Shown: positions 44,353 to 52,407 of the stretch, piece after piece
Layout: the number at the start of each line of letters is the position of its first letter
How positions within the stretch are numbered: position 1 is the stretch's first letter
Source: Gimesia sp.
Lineage (GTDB): Bacteria > Planctomycetota > Planctomycetia > Planctomycetales > Planctomycetaceae
DNA length: 64,000 nt
Assembly: GCF_040219335.1 (NCBI RefSeq)
Contig: NZ_JAVJSQ010000019.1
Span: 124,001-188,000 of the forward strand
Reading direction: 5' to 3'
Notes under the pieces: model-generated
The model's input: the letters and a program-made list of their open reading frames with translations, nothing else
Told to the model about the DNA's origin: nothing
Databases searched by the model: none
Position numbers and translations under genes: made by a program

Positions 44353-44868
44353 CTACGCCTTAGGTGGGGGGATTTCCGGTTGCTGAGACAGCGAGGTGGT
44401 CGTGTCATCAGCCACAAGCAGAGAGTCAAGCCGAGAATTGTCAGAAATGATTCGAGGAGCCTGGCTTATCTGGCGGGGATCAGAGACATACCAGCCTTTG
44501 AATTGTGAATCGCCACAGCCACAAAGGCGTGAAACCTGGCACATTGTTGAATTCGGCTTCTCGCCGGGGGACCGTTTGTCTGCACCGGCGGAACAGCAGC
44601 TTCGGTTGGAAGCCGTGGAGTTCGTACAACAGGTGCCTTGTTCCATCTCGGAAACCGTTCGGCTTTTGTTGACACAGCAGCAGCGGGAGTTCGATTTCTG
44701 ATTCTCAGCACAACGACAACCAGATCGGACCGACAGGCTGGGAACCACGGCGGTATTCGTGATCAGGTATCCCAGGCAGAACAAGGTGACACAAACACCG
44801 CGTAGTACTCTACTCAGAGAGAAAGAGGTAAACAATTCTGGATGGCATGTGCTGCGGTGGGAGGTCAC
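44353..44868 (-). CDS. Cys-rich exported protein, function unknown
   Basis: 171 residues from a GTG at 44866-44868 without a strong ribosome binding site. It has one hydrophobic N-terminal segment (LRGVCVTLFCLGYLITNTAVV), then more than ten Cys arranged in clusters: GCRC, RCCCV, TCCTN, SCCSA, LCGCGD. The clusters suggest metal binding or disulphide stabilisation. It reads in the same direction as the DUF1559 gene 140 nt downstream and may be co-transcribed. No family is recognised. The plus-strand frames here are shadows. Confidence 0.55.
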   Translation of the reverse strand: MTSHRSTCHPELFTSFSLSRVLRGVCVTLFCLGYLITNTAVVPSLSVRSGCRCAENQKSNSRCCCVNKSRTVSEMEQGTCCTNSTASNRSCCSAGADKRSPGEKPNSTMCQVSRLCGCGDSQFKGWYVSDPRQISQAPRIISDNSRLDSLLVADDTTTSLSQQPEIPPPKA

Positions 44869-45031
44869 GGTAGGTACTCTTTGAACCAGAACTTGTGGTT
44901 TCTGTTCGATGGTAAGCGTCCCTGCTTAATCCATTGTTGAGGACCACAGGAGAGAAAAAAAGTGAATAACCACCATTTTTTTACTGATCCGCAGATTTTT
45001 TCCGGCCTCCAGCTCCAAATGTTCGAGTTCT

Positions 45032-45931
45032 TTACTCGTTGGTGGGGGAAGAGTTGTCCCTGTTGCCAGATTGGAGCGTGTGCTGACGAATGAATTTGAC
45101 GACCCGGTCCGGCTCGGGATGCGTGAAGTGGTGCCCTTTTGATTTTTCAGTCCCCTCTTTGACGAAGATGATCTGAAAATTATTTTTACGATATTTTTCC
45201 GGTACCCGGCTGAACATGAGCAGTGTGTTCTCATCGGGAGGAACAACCTGATCATTTTCCGAAATGATGTGTAGCACCGGGATCTCTGCTTCAGCGATCG
45301 TTGCGATGCGGTCTACCGGGTTATTGGGCCAGTCCAGTGCTTCCTGTTCTGTCAGACCATAGGACTTGAGGCAGGCGTCCCAGCGGGCCTGCGAACCTTC
45401 GCTCTTCCCTTTTCCACCGGGCCAGCTTTTAAAATCGCAGACAGGAGTGTCTGCATAAATACAGCTCACTTTATCCGGATTTGCCAGGGCCCAGTTGTAA
45501 ATGAAGAGTCCCCCCCGGCTCACTCCTTCTAAAGCGACCTTGGACTGCAGTCCGTGCTGCTGTGTCAGTCGCTTGTAAAATTTATTTCCGTATTCAATGG
45601 CCTGGGGGGAACCAAATAGATCAGACACATCCAGGTATGCGATATGGAAACCCTGTTTCAGAAGTTCCACATCCATTTCATAATGGAAATCAGGGAAGCG
45701 GGCGCGCCAGACCCAGGGGTTGTCGGGGGCGGCCTTCTCCGGAATGACGACGTAAGATTTTCGTCCTTCGGTAGGAAAATGAACCCGCTTGAACCCATGC
45801 CACGTATCCTGTTTGCCCGACCAGTTTTGAGTCGTTTTTGAGGAGGCTTCTCCTGCAAATCCAACAGGCAGAAAACAGGCCACGAACAACAATGCGAAAA
45901 AAGTGCGAAAAATTGAAATGGAGGGATTCAT
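45032..45931 (-). CDS. Secreted alpha/beta hydrolase
   Basis: 299 residues with a signal peptide (residues 8-26). The hydrolase fold has a nucleophile elbow, EGVSRGGLFIYNW (Ser around 140), an acid in HIISENDQVVPPDENT, and a His in KGHHFTHPEP, giving a full triad. The oligopeptidase/esterase-like part starts RKSYVVIPEKAAPDNPW. The substrate is unknown; homologues cleave small esters or peptides. The gene is divergent from the CheX-receiver gene across 360 nt. Confidence 0.8.
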   Translation of the reverse strand: MNPSISIFRTFFALLFVACFLPVGFAGEASSKTTQNWSGKQDTWHGFKRVHFPTEGRKSYVVIPEKAAPDNPWVWRARFPDFHYEMDVELLKQGFHIAYLDVSDLFGSPQAIEYGNKFYKRLTQQHGLQSKVALEGVSRGGLFIYNWALANPDKVSCIYADTPVCDFKSWPGGKGKSEGSQARWDACLKSYGLTEQEALDWPNNPVDRIATIAEAEIPVLHIISENDQVVPPDENTLLMFSRVPEKYRKNNFQIIFVKEGTEKSKGHHFTHPEPDRVVKFIRQHTLQSGNRDNSSPTNE

Positions 45932-46291
45932 TAGCCGGCGCTCGCTCTCTGCTCAGGGATGTAGGAATTTAAATTGGTTATCTCAAGCAAAATCGGGATG
46001 TTAGCGTTACACAAGGTTTCCGGTGATTCAGCATTTCTTCATCAACATGGATATGGGTCGAATCAGTTTTAATGATTTTGTGCCGTGGTGGGGCACTGCC
46101 GGAGGCGCTGAGGACAAACTGTCGCTACCCGAAGATTTTTCTGACATATAGTTTAATCAATCCACATTGAAATGGAAATTATAAACAAGACCCGGTCGTC
46201 GGGTTATGGTCTGGAGAGGACAGAATTCTCCACACTTTTGAATGCCTTTCATTATATCCAGCTATAGTTCATAAAAAGACGGGTTGCTGCT
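45932..46291. other. 360-nt divergent intergenic region
   Basis: It lies between the hydrolase (minus) and the CheX-receiver gene (plus), so it must hold both promoters. I see no pair of elements that fits the consensus and no strong hairpin. The ATG at 46292 has no clear ribosome binding site. Confidence 0.4.
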
Positions 46292-47221
46292 ATGTCTTTC
46301 ATTCCTGCCACACATACAACAGAGACCTTGACCAAGCGGTTTTCTGATCCAGTCATTAATTCGGTCATTGATGTCTTTAAGTATTTTGTCGGTACCACTG
46401 CTGAGTTGGAAACCATGATCGATGTCAGCGATGCCCCCCGTCACCTGTTGAGTTCTGCGATTGAGGTGAATGGTCCGGGCAAAGGGATCGTTGTCGTCAA
46501 CGTCCCACGGGATCTCGTTTCTCGCGCTGTCGCGTTGTTAATCGATGAAACCCTGGCTGAGGATGAGCATGTTCTCACCGACTTTGCCTGCGAATTATCG
46601 AATATGATTGCCGGTCAGGCTAAGAAAGCGGTGGATCATATGGGATTCCAACTGGGACATCCGACTCTGATCGAAACGGAGCAGATCGATACCCTTTATC
46701 CCCCGGAAGCCGGTTCCAAGTGCGGTATTTTTCAAACCGGAATCGGTGAGATAGCCGTCTATTTTGGTTTCGTGGGACAACTGGGAGAAATTCTGGATCA
46801 GGAAGGTCCGGAAGCGGATAAGAAACGGTTGCTGGTTGTCGATCCTGATGAGCTGAGCTGTGCCCTGTTTAAAGGTCTGTTGCATGAGCGTTACCAGGTT
46901 CAGACGGCTTCGACAGTAGAAGAAGCATTTATGGATGCCGCTTTGAATGAACCGGATCTGATTCTCCTTGAAATTGATGCGGACCATGGTCACCAGGCGG
47001 AGGCTGTTCGCCAGTTCAAAGAGTCTCCACTCATGGAAAATGTAGAGATTCTGGTGGTTACCTCCAATCGTTCCACGACTGCCATTATTCAGGCATTTAA
47101 CCATGGTGCAGCCGACTATATTCTGAAAACGGACTTCACAAAGCAGATTCTGATTGGCAAAATAGAACGCGCTCTGGGAAGAACACCGGTTGTCAAAGAG
47201 GTTGTGGCGACTACAAAATAA
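46292..47221 (+). CDS. CheX-type phosphatase fused to a receiver with Glu at the phospho-acceptor
   Basis: 309 residues. The N-terminal half (1-165) is a CheX/CheC-like domain with the catalytic ExxN motif, ELSNMIAGQAKK (Glu101, Asn104), which dephosphorylates CheY-type proteins. The C-terminal half (180-300) is a receiver: VVDPDEL, conserved Thr in LVVTSNRS and Lys in YILKTDF, but at the usual acceptor Asp position it has Glu227 (DLILLEIDADH). The receiver should not accept phosphate in the normal way and may be locked in an active-like state. No chemotaxis genes are adjacent. A terminator follows. Confidence 0.85.
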   Translation: MSFIPATHTTETLTKRFSDPVINSVIDVFKYFVGTTAELETMIDVSDAPRHLLSSAIEVNGPGKGIVVVNVPRDLVSRAVALLIDETLAEDEHVLTDFACELSNMIAGQAKKAVDHMGFQLGHPTLIETEQIDTLYPPEAGSKCGIFQTGIGEIAVYFGFVGQLGEILDQEGPEADKKRLLVVDPDELSCALFKGLLHERYQVQTASTVEEAFMDAALNEPDLILLEIDADHGHQAEAVRQFKESPLMENVEILVVTSNRSTTAIIQAFNHGAADYILKTDFTKQILIGKIERALGRTPVVKEVVATTK

Positions 47222-47251
47222 AGATCTCCCAAAGTGGAACCTCTTTCATTC

Positions 47252-47276
47252 CCCGGTTTGATCGCCGGGTTTTTTT
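47252..47276 (+). terminator. Intrinsic terminator after the CheX-receiver gene
   Basis: CCCGG (47252-47256) and CCGGG (47265-47269) form a 5-bp stem with an 8-nt loop, directly followed by seven T (47270-47276). Confidence 0.75.
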
Positions 47277-47311
47277 ATTGTCTGACCTGAATTGACAGTG
47301 AGCGGAACAAC

Positions 47312-48055
47312 ATGAACCTGGAAGGAAAAGTCGCCGTCATCACCGGCTCAGCCGTCCGCATCGGGCGGGCAATCGCACTGGCATTGGCTGATGCAGGCGC
47401 TGATATCTGTATTCATTATAACTCGTCAGATCAAGCCGCGCGAGATACCTGTGCTGAAATCGAACAGAGGGGACGGATGGCGATGCAGGTTTCCGCTGAT
47501 CTCTCTAATCCTGTCTCGGCAGCAGAAACGGTTTTTTCAGAGGTGATGACAGAACTGGGGCGGGCAGATGTGCTTGTTAACAGTGCCTCAGTCTTTGAGA
47601 ATAAGCAACTGAAGGAAGCGACTGAGGCTGACTGGGACTCCCAGTTGGATATTAATCTGAAAGCCCCCTTCTTTCTGAGTCAGAAATTTGCGGAACTCCT
47701 GCCCGCTGATCGGTCAGGACACATCATTAATATCGTCGACTGGCGAGCCAATCGGGCCGGGATTGGTCACCTGCCCTACCGGATTTCCAAGGCGGGACTG
47801 GTGACCTTAACGGAGTGTCTGGCCCTGGAACTGGCTCCCGGAATTCAGGTCAATGCGATCGCCCCGGGAGCGATACTCCCTCCTCCGGGTGAAGATCGTT
47901 CCTATCTGGAGCAACGCTCAGGCGGAATTCCGCTGAAACGGGTGGGAAATCCAAAGGAGATCTGTCGGACGGTACTCTATCTGCTGAACTCCGAATTTGT
48001 AACCGGTGAAGTCATCTCCGTAGCCGGCGGCGAACAGCTGACAGGTGGAGCCTGA
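47312..48055 (+). CDS. SDR family oxidoreductase, pteridine-reductase-like
   Basis: 247 residues, a classical short-chain dehydrogenase. NADPH binding is seen in VITGSAVRIGRAIALALADAG, followed by an Asn-Ser segment VNSASVFENKQL. The active site is IVDWRANRAGIGHLPYRISKAGL with YxxxK and an Asp-Trp in place of the Ser, as in PTR1/FolM-type reductases. VNAIAPGAILPP is also typical of that branch. Reduction of dihydropterin or dihydrofolate is plausible, and folB and folK lie 1.5 kb further on. The SDR family is broad, so the substrate is not certain. Confidence 0.75.
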   Translation: MNLEGKVAVITGSAVRIGRAIALALADAGADICIHYNSSDQAARDTCAEIEQRGRMAMQVSADLSNPVSAAETVFSEVMTELGRADVLVNSASVFENKQLKEATEADWDSQLDINLKAPFFLSQKFAELLPADRSGHIINIVDWRANRAGIGHLPYRISKAGLVTLTECLALELAPGIQVNAIAPGAILPPPGEDRSYLEQRSGGIPLKRVGNPKEICRTVLYLLNSEFVTGEVISVAGGEQLTGGA

Positions 48056-48085
48056 TCGAACTGTTCCTGTTCCGCAACTCCCTCT

Positions 48086-49423
48086 TCAGGAAGAGTGCGC
48101 TTTGAGGACCGCCTGCCTGACAACCTGCATCGTTCGCTTTTGACGGGCGCTGATGGACTCCATGACCGTTTTGAGTTTTTCCAGAGACTGATTGTAGTTC
48201 TCGTAGACGGCAATCGCACGGTCTGCAATCTGTTGTTGATTGACTTCGTCAATTTCGAACGTCCAGTCCGCCAACCCGATATCGTACCACATCTGCCCTT
48301 TAATCGTGTCTGTGGGTTGTCGGACATAGAGTCCTGGCGTCCCGTGAGCACAGGCGATGATGGGCGAGTGACATTCCATGCTGACGACCGCTGACGCATC
48401 TCGATAGAGTGAGCCTGCTTCGTCAGGAAGCCAGTATTGATCGTGGGCGACCACTTTTGCTTTTACATCCTCAGGCAGTGGATCGATCACCAGTGGCTGA
48501 ATGATTTCTGTCTGGTAAGTCATTTCCGGACAGACGACCACTTTCTGACCGCTGGTGCGGACCCACTTGATAATTGCAGCGCGTAGTTTCGCATGATCAA
48601 TTTCCTGATACTGTTGATTGACAGATTCAACTTCTGCAATTTTCTCTTTGGACCAGCGGGACCCTTTGTGGATTTTGTGATATGGGGTGTACCGCAGTCG
48701 GGGAACCGCACAGAGGTACTGTCCCGGCTCCAACTGGTGCTGTTGCTGGAATGCTTTAGCTTTAGGATCGTCGGTGAGGTCGATGGCAAATGTGGCATCC
48801 GGGGCAAAATCCTGCTCGGGCGATGTCACCTTGGCCTCTTTCAGGTTATTTAGCGAGCTGGTCTCTCTGGTATAAATGAAGTCAGCCCCTGAGAGCAGTC
48901 GATGGAGTTCGGGGGTGACTTCGGAGACCGTCACACCATAAATTCCGTAGGGCTTGCCTGTGACTTTGTCCCAGTGGGCCAGTTCCCTGCGGGAAACCAC
49001 ACTCGGTCCCGAGCCATGCAGGAAGAAATCGGCCTGTTCAAAAGCCTCTTCCAATTCGGGAGAATCCAGTTTCCCATCACGGCTGAGGCGACCTTTGACG
49101 ATCTTTAGATGAGGAAATCGCTTTTGCAGCATTGGTTCGACACCCCGGTCAACACTGTTGGGCCAGAGGATGATCCGAAAATCGGGCGCATAAACTTCGA
49201 GCAGTTTCAGAATGCCGGGAGAATGTCCAATATCGCCGATATTAACGGTCTGCCATCCGGATCGGAGCAGCAGTGTTGGGGCATTTTCTGCGGGTTTGCT
49301 GTCTGCTGCGCAGGTTGAAGGCAGGGAAATTCCCAGCTGAGAAGCTCCTGCCAGAGCCAGGGAATGTGTCAGAGTCTGTTTGAGCCAGTTACGTCTAGTG
49401 TAATTATCGGGAGTCGGTTGCAT
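48086..49423 (-). CDS. Polysaccharide pyruvyl transferase family protein with Tat-type signal
   Basis: 445 residues. The N-terminus TRRNWLKQTLTHSLALAGAS is a good twin-arginine signal, so the protein is exported folded. The body fits the polysaccharide pyruvyl transferase family: WQTVNIGDIGHSPGILKLLE, FFLHGSGPSVVSRRELAHW, VTVSEVTPELHRLLSGADF, VVVCPEMTY and SMECHSPIIACAHGTPGLY. The family usually transfers pyruvate from PEP to cell-wall sugars, a cytosolic reaction, so export is odd. The gene is antisense to and between the SDR and folB genes. Confidence 0.75.
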   Translation of the reverse strand: MQPTPDNYTRRNWLKQTLTHSLALAGASQLGISLPSTCAADSKPAENAPTLLLRSGWQTVNIGDIGHSPGILKLLEVYAPDFRIILWPNSVDRGVEPMLQKRFPHLKIVKGRLSRDGKLDSPELEEAFEQADFFLHGSGPSVVSRRELAHWDKVTGKPYGIYGVTVSEVTPELHRLLSGADFIYTRETSSLNNLKEAKVTSPEQDFAPDATFAIDLTDDPKAKAFQQQHQLEPGQYLCAVPRLRYTPYHKIHKGSRWSKEKIAEVESVNQQYQEIDHAKLRAAIIKWVRTSGQKVVVCPEMTYQTEIIQPLVIDPLPEDVKAKVVAHDQYWLPDEAGSLYRDASAVVSMECHSPIIACAHGTPGLYVRQPTDTIKGQMWYDIGLADWTFEIDEVNQQQIADRAIAVYENYNQSLEKLKTVMESISARQKRTMQVVRQAVLKAHSS

Positions 49424-49600
49424 CAGTTCTCTGTAATCTGTTGAAGGTGTGTCGATTTGTTAATGAGAATCAGGGATTCCCGCGGGAAGGAACTGTTTCC
49501 TACCTGTCCAATCCCGTTCTGCGTGACTATAGTAAACTGTAAATGCATTGTAGCTGAGATTTAATTGATGTCTGCCCCATTTTAAACATCGCTAAAAATT

Positions 49601-49969
49601 ATGCCCGACCAGATTCATATTGCCGATCTGTTATTACGAACCATCATTGGTATTAACGAGGAAGAACGCGAAAAAAAACAGGATGTTCTCATTAACATCA
49701 CGATGGGCGTTGATCTGAAAGCAGCTGGTCAGTCGGATCAGATTGAGGATGCTGTCAATTATCGCACGATTACCAAGGAGATCATTGACCTGGTAGAGCA
49801 TTCCCAGTTCCAACTGGTCGAGGCGATGGCACATGAGGTGGCACGAATCTGTCTGGAAGATGATCGCGTTGCATGCGCAGAGGTCCGGATTGAAAAACCG
49901 GGAGCTCTGCGTTTTGCCCGCTCTGTGGGAGTCAGTGTGGTACGCAGACGCGAGGATTATCAGCAGTGA
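49601..49969 (+). CDS. folB: Dihydroneopterin aldolase
   Basis: 122 residues, full length for the family. DQIHIADLLLRTIIGINEEERE holds the conserved Glu of the active site, ITKEIIDLVEHSQFQLVEAMAHEVA is the helix pattern, and RIEKPGALRFARSVGV has the catalytic Lys. It cleaves 7,8-dihydroneopterin to 6-hydroxymethyl-dihydropterin and glycolaldehyde, in folate biosynthesis. It overlaps folK by 4 nt, so the two are translationally coupled. Confidence 0.92.
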   Translation: MPDQIHIADLLLRTIIGINEEEREKKQDVLINITMGVDLKAAGQSDQIEDAVNYRTITKEIIDLVEHSQFQLVEAMAHEVARICLEDDRVACAEVRIEKPGALRFARSVGVSVVRRREDYQQ

Positions 49970-50478
49970 GCCGGCTCAATCGGGCTTTTCTGGCACTGGG
50001 CAGTAATATTGAGCCGGAATGGAATCTGCCTCAGGCAGTCCAATTGCTGGCTGATTATGGGAGCGTTACAGGAAAATCTTCAGTCTGGCAAAGTGCCCCG
50101 GTGGGGGACCCAGACCAGCCAGATTTTCTCAACGCTGCAGTTCTGCTGGAGACAGAACATGATGCTGATACAATCTGCGAAAGGGTTGTTCCTGAAATTG
50201 AAAACAGGTTGAATCGGGTACGCGATCCTCTGAATAAAAATGGTCCGCGTACCATTGATATTGATCTTGTTCTCTTTAATAGAGATTCCCTGCTGATCGC
50301 ACATCGGATCATCCCGGACCCCGAGATCGGATCGCGAGTCTTTCTGGCAGTACCTCTGGCGGAGATTGCCCCGGATTACGAAGTACCGGGACTCAACACC
50401 ACGTTGTCCGAAATCGCAGGCGACTTAAATCGGGTCCCTCAAAATCAGCTGCTGCTCCGGGATGAGATCCAGCTCTAA
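49966..50478 (+). CDS. folK: 2-amino-4-hydroxy-6-hydroxymethyldihydropteridine pyrophosphokinase
   Basis: 170 residues from GTG 49966. Diagnostic parts are FLALGSNIEPEWNLPQA, SSVWQSAPVGDPDQPDFLNA and NRVRDPLNKNGPRTIDIDLV, the last with the two metal-binding Asp. It transfers pyrophosphate from ATP to hydroxymethyl-dihydropterin, the next step after FolB. Its last four bases are shared with the end of the convergent SH3-like gene. Confidence 0.92.
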   Translation: MSRLNRAFLALGSNIEPEWNLPQAVQLLADYGSVTGKSSVWQSAPVGDPDQPDFLNAAVLLETEHDADTICERVVPEIENRLNRVRDPLNKNGPRTIDIDLVLFNRDSLLIAHRIIPDPEIGSRVFLAVPLAEIAPDYEVPGLNTTLSEIAGDLNRVPQNQLLLRDEIQL

Positions 50479-50756
50479 GCGTCTGCCAGGGTCAGGTCAT
50501 CCCCGGGGAGACAGGCCATCGTATACAGCAACTGCTGGGCTTCACATTGGGTCTTGTAGGCTTCAGGAATTTTCTTTTCCGTGGCTTCATCCCACTCCAG
50601 AATGTAGGTTCGTTCGGAAACTTTCTTACCACGAACTTCGACGACCATTCCGGTCCAGCCTGCGCAACTGATTTCTGGAAACTCAGGCAGACAGACTCCC
50701 TCTTTAACCTGAATCATTGAGCCTGCTTTGATAGCTGACGACGCCTTTTTACCCAT
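50475..50756 (-). CDS. Small SH3-barrel-like protein, function unknown
   Basis: 93 residues, cytosolic. The first part, AGSMIQVKEGVCLPEFPEIS, then AGWTGMVVEVRGKKVSERTYILEWDEATEK, looks like a short beta-barrel of the SH3/KOW type seen in cyanobacterial and planctomycete proteins. It converges on folK with a 4-nt overlap. No specific role can be given. Confidence 0.6.
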   Translation of the reverse strand: MGKKASSAIKAGSMIQVKEGVCLPEFPEISCAGWTGMVVEVRGKKVSERTYILEWDEATEKKIPEAYKTQCEAQQLLYTMACLPGDDLTLADA

Positions 50757-51179
50757 AATTTATTTCTACCAAAACATTTTTGAGATATTTTTTTCAGGAA
50801 ACCTGTCGGCACGACTGGCAACAGTGTATCGCTAAAGCAGCATGAATTTCAATTGAAGTCGATCCAGAACCGTCTCGTTGAATCGAGAATTTAACAAAAA
50901 AGGGGAATTCCAGCTGAATAACGTCTTTTTTAAGCAACAGAATCCAAAACCACAAAGATCATTTCTGATGTGAATGTTGCCATTTCACAACACGGCTTAG
51001 CACGCAGATAAATGGAAAAAACAGGAAAAATATCTGCTTTCCTGTTAACCGTGACCTATGTTTGTAGTGGACCAATCCCTCCCCTCCTCTGGTCTATTCT
51101 CCAGGCTTTGTCCAGTCTGTCAGAATCCGAAATTCTGATTTGGGAGACACACTTTATTTCACAGTTAATGAGGCAAGCG
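50757..51179. other. 423-nt gap before the Tad genes
   Basis: A plus-strand frame is open from 51012 but the first part lacks coding character, and the best start is ATG 51180. Small palindromes are present (TTCAATTGAA at 50848-50857 and a 5-bp stem at about 50872-50888). No clear promoter pair is seen. Confidence 0.4.
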
Positions 51180-51707
51180 ATGTTGAAGCGGCACTGCCGT
51201 TGGGCATTGAATCAAAAATCGAAGCAAGCGCGTTCCGGAACCACACTCGTGGAACTGGCGTTCGTGGCGCCTGTTTTTCTGGTGTTCGTCTACGCGATCT
51301 TCGAGTTTGGCTACGCCTATATGATTTCGAATATCATTCAGGAAGCAACCCAGGAAGGGGCTAAGCTGGGGCGCTGCGAAGATGTCACCACGGCTCAGGT
51401 CGAAACACGCGTACGAGATCTGCTTGACACCGTGTTTGACTCAAATCTGGCCACAATTATGGTCAAGAATGCCAGCCAGTTCGACACTCCAGGCGCGGAT
51501 GTAGAACAGATCAATTTTTCCGAGTTACCTGATCTAGAATTGGCAAATGCGGAGAAAGCACAGCTGTTTATCGTACGAGTGGAAGTGCCTTACAAGGATG
51601 TGCGATTGCTCAATTCATTTTTCGTGGACCCGGTAAAAGCAGCTGAGGCAGCTGATAAAGAGAAAAACCTGGTCCTGTCCGGACACAGTGTCAGGCGACA
51701 TGAGTGA
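51180..51707 (+). CDS. TadE-like pilus assembly protein
   Basis: 175 residues from ATG 51180, which has GAGG six bases upstream; the frame is open to 51012. The N-terminal motif RSGTTLVELAFVAPVFLVFVY followed by AIFEFGYAYM is the TadE prepilin-like helix with its Glu. The rest is an extracytoplasmic domain. Three Tad-type genes follow one another; the ATPase, secretin and prepilin genes are not in the window. Confidence 0.8.
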   Translation: MLKRHCRWALNQKSKQARSGTTLVELAFVAPVFLVFVYAIFEFGYAYMISNIIQEATQEGAKLGRCEDVTTAQVETRVRDLLDTVFDSNLATIMVKNASQFDTPGADVEQINFSELPDLELANAEKAQLFIVRVEVPYKDVRLLNSFFVDPVKAAEAADKEKNLVLSGHSVRRHE

Positions 51708-51762
51708 TCATCCGGGAAAACATGTCAGCCTGTAGTAAGTCACGGCAGGGGGAAGAGACTTC

Positions 51763-52335
51763 ATGAGAATCAACTATATCCGAACAAACAAAACAAACCG
51801 ACTGGATTCCGACCGCAGAGGTGTAGCTGCGGTCGAATTTGCCGTTATTGCGCCTGTGTTCCTGGCTCTGGTGCTGGGAATGGTGGCCGTCCGGCGCGCT
51901 GTACACACCACGACTGTCATGGAAGCCGCCCTGTCCCAGGCAGGACGTCTGGCATCCATGGATGCTGATCTGGATTTACCCTCGGGTACTTCATTGAACG
52001 ATAAAATTATCCTGGATGTGCGTAACTTTCTGCGTGCTTCCGGTATCGAAAATGATGAGAGTAATCTGACGATCACTATTACCCGCGCTGATGACGCAGA
52101 TGGCAATGCTCTGGATCCCATGCCTAATCCTCCCAGTTCTGGAGACACTTTCGATTTGAGTGATCCAGATAACCGCAATCGCCTGTTCCGGATTGGGATT
52201 GAGATTCCGGAAGGTGCTATGAATTCTAAACTGACTGAAATAATGAATCTGGAGGGTTCCATGGCGAAACCTATGACGGGGGATGCAGTATGGGATCTGA
52301 TTTTAAATAACGGCACGACAAAGATTGTCAACTAG
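51763..52335 (+). CDS. TadE/TadF-like protein
   Basis: 190 residues from ATG 51763. The start carries RRGVAAVEFAVIAPVFLALVL, a TadE-like helix with Glu, then GMVAVRRAVHTTTVMEAALSQ and a soluble domain. It is a diverged relative of the preceding protein and forms one transcript with it (55-nt gap). A minor pseudopilin of a Tad pilus is the natural reading. Confidence 0.75.
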   Translation: MRINYIRTNKTNRLDSDRRGVAAVEFAVIAPVFLALVLGMVAVRRAVHTTTVMEAALSQAGRLASMDADLDLPSGTSLNDKIILDVRNFLRASGIENDESNLTITITRADDADGNALDPMPNPPSSGDTFDLSDPDNRNRLFRIGIEIPEGAMNSKLTEIMNLEGSMAKPMTGDAVWDLILNNGTTKIVN

Positions 52336-52407
52336 TGACAAAACGCATTTGTGATCAGCAGCATTTTGAGAAAACAACTTTATTTTCGGGGAGTCAGAGG
52401 GGGTAAA

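Noticed and set aside
44200-44508. Plus-strand frame opposite the Cys-rich gene
   Set aside because: It runs across the gap and the antisense of the Cys-rich gene, without motifs.
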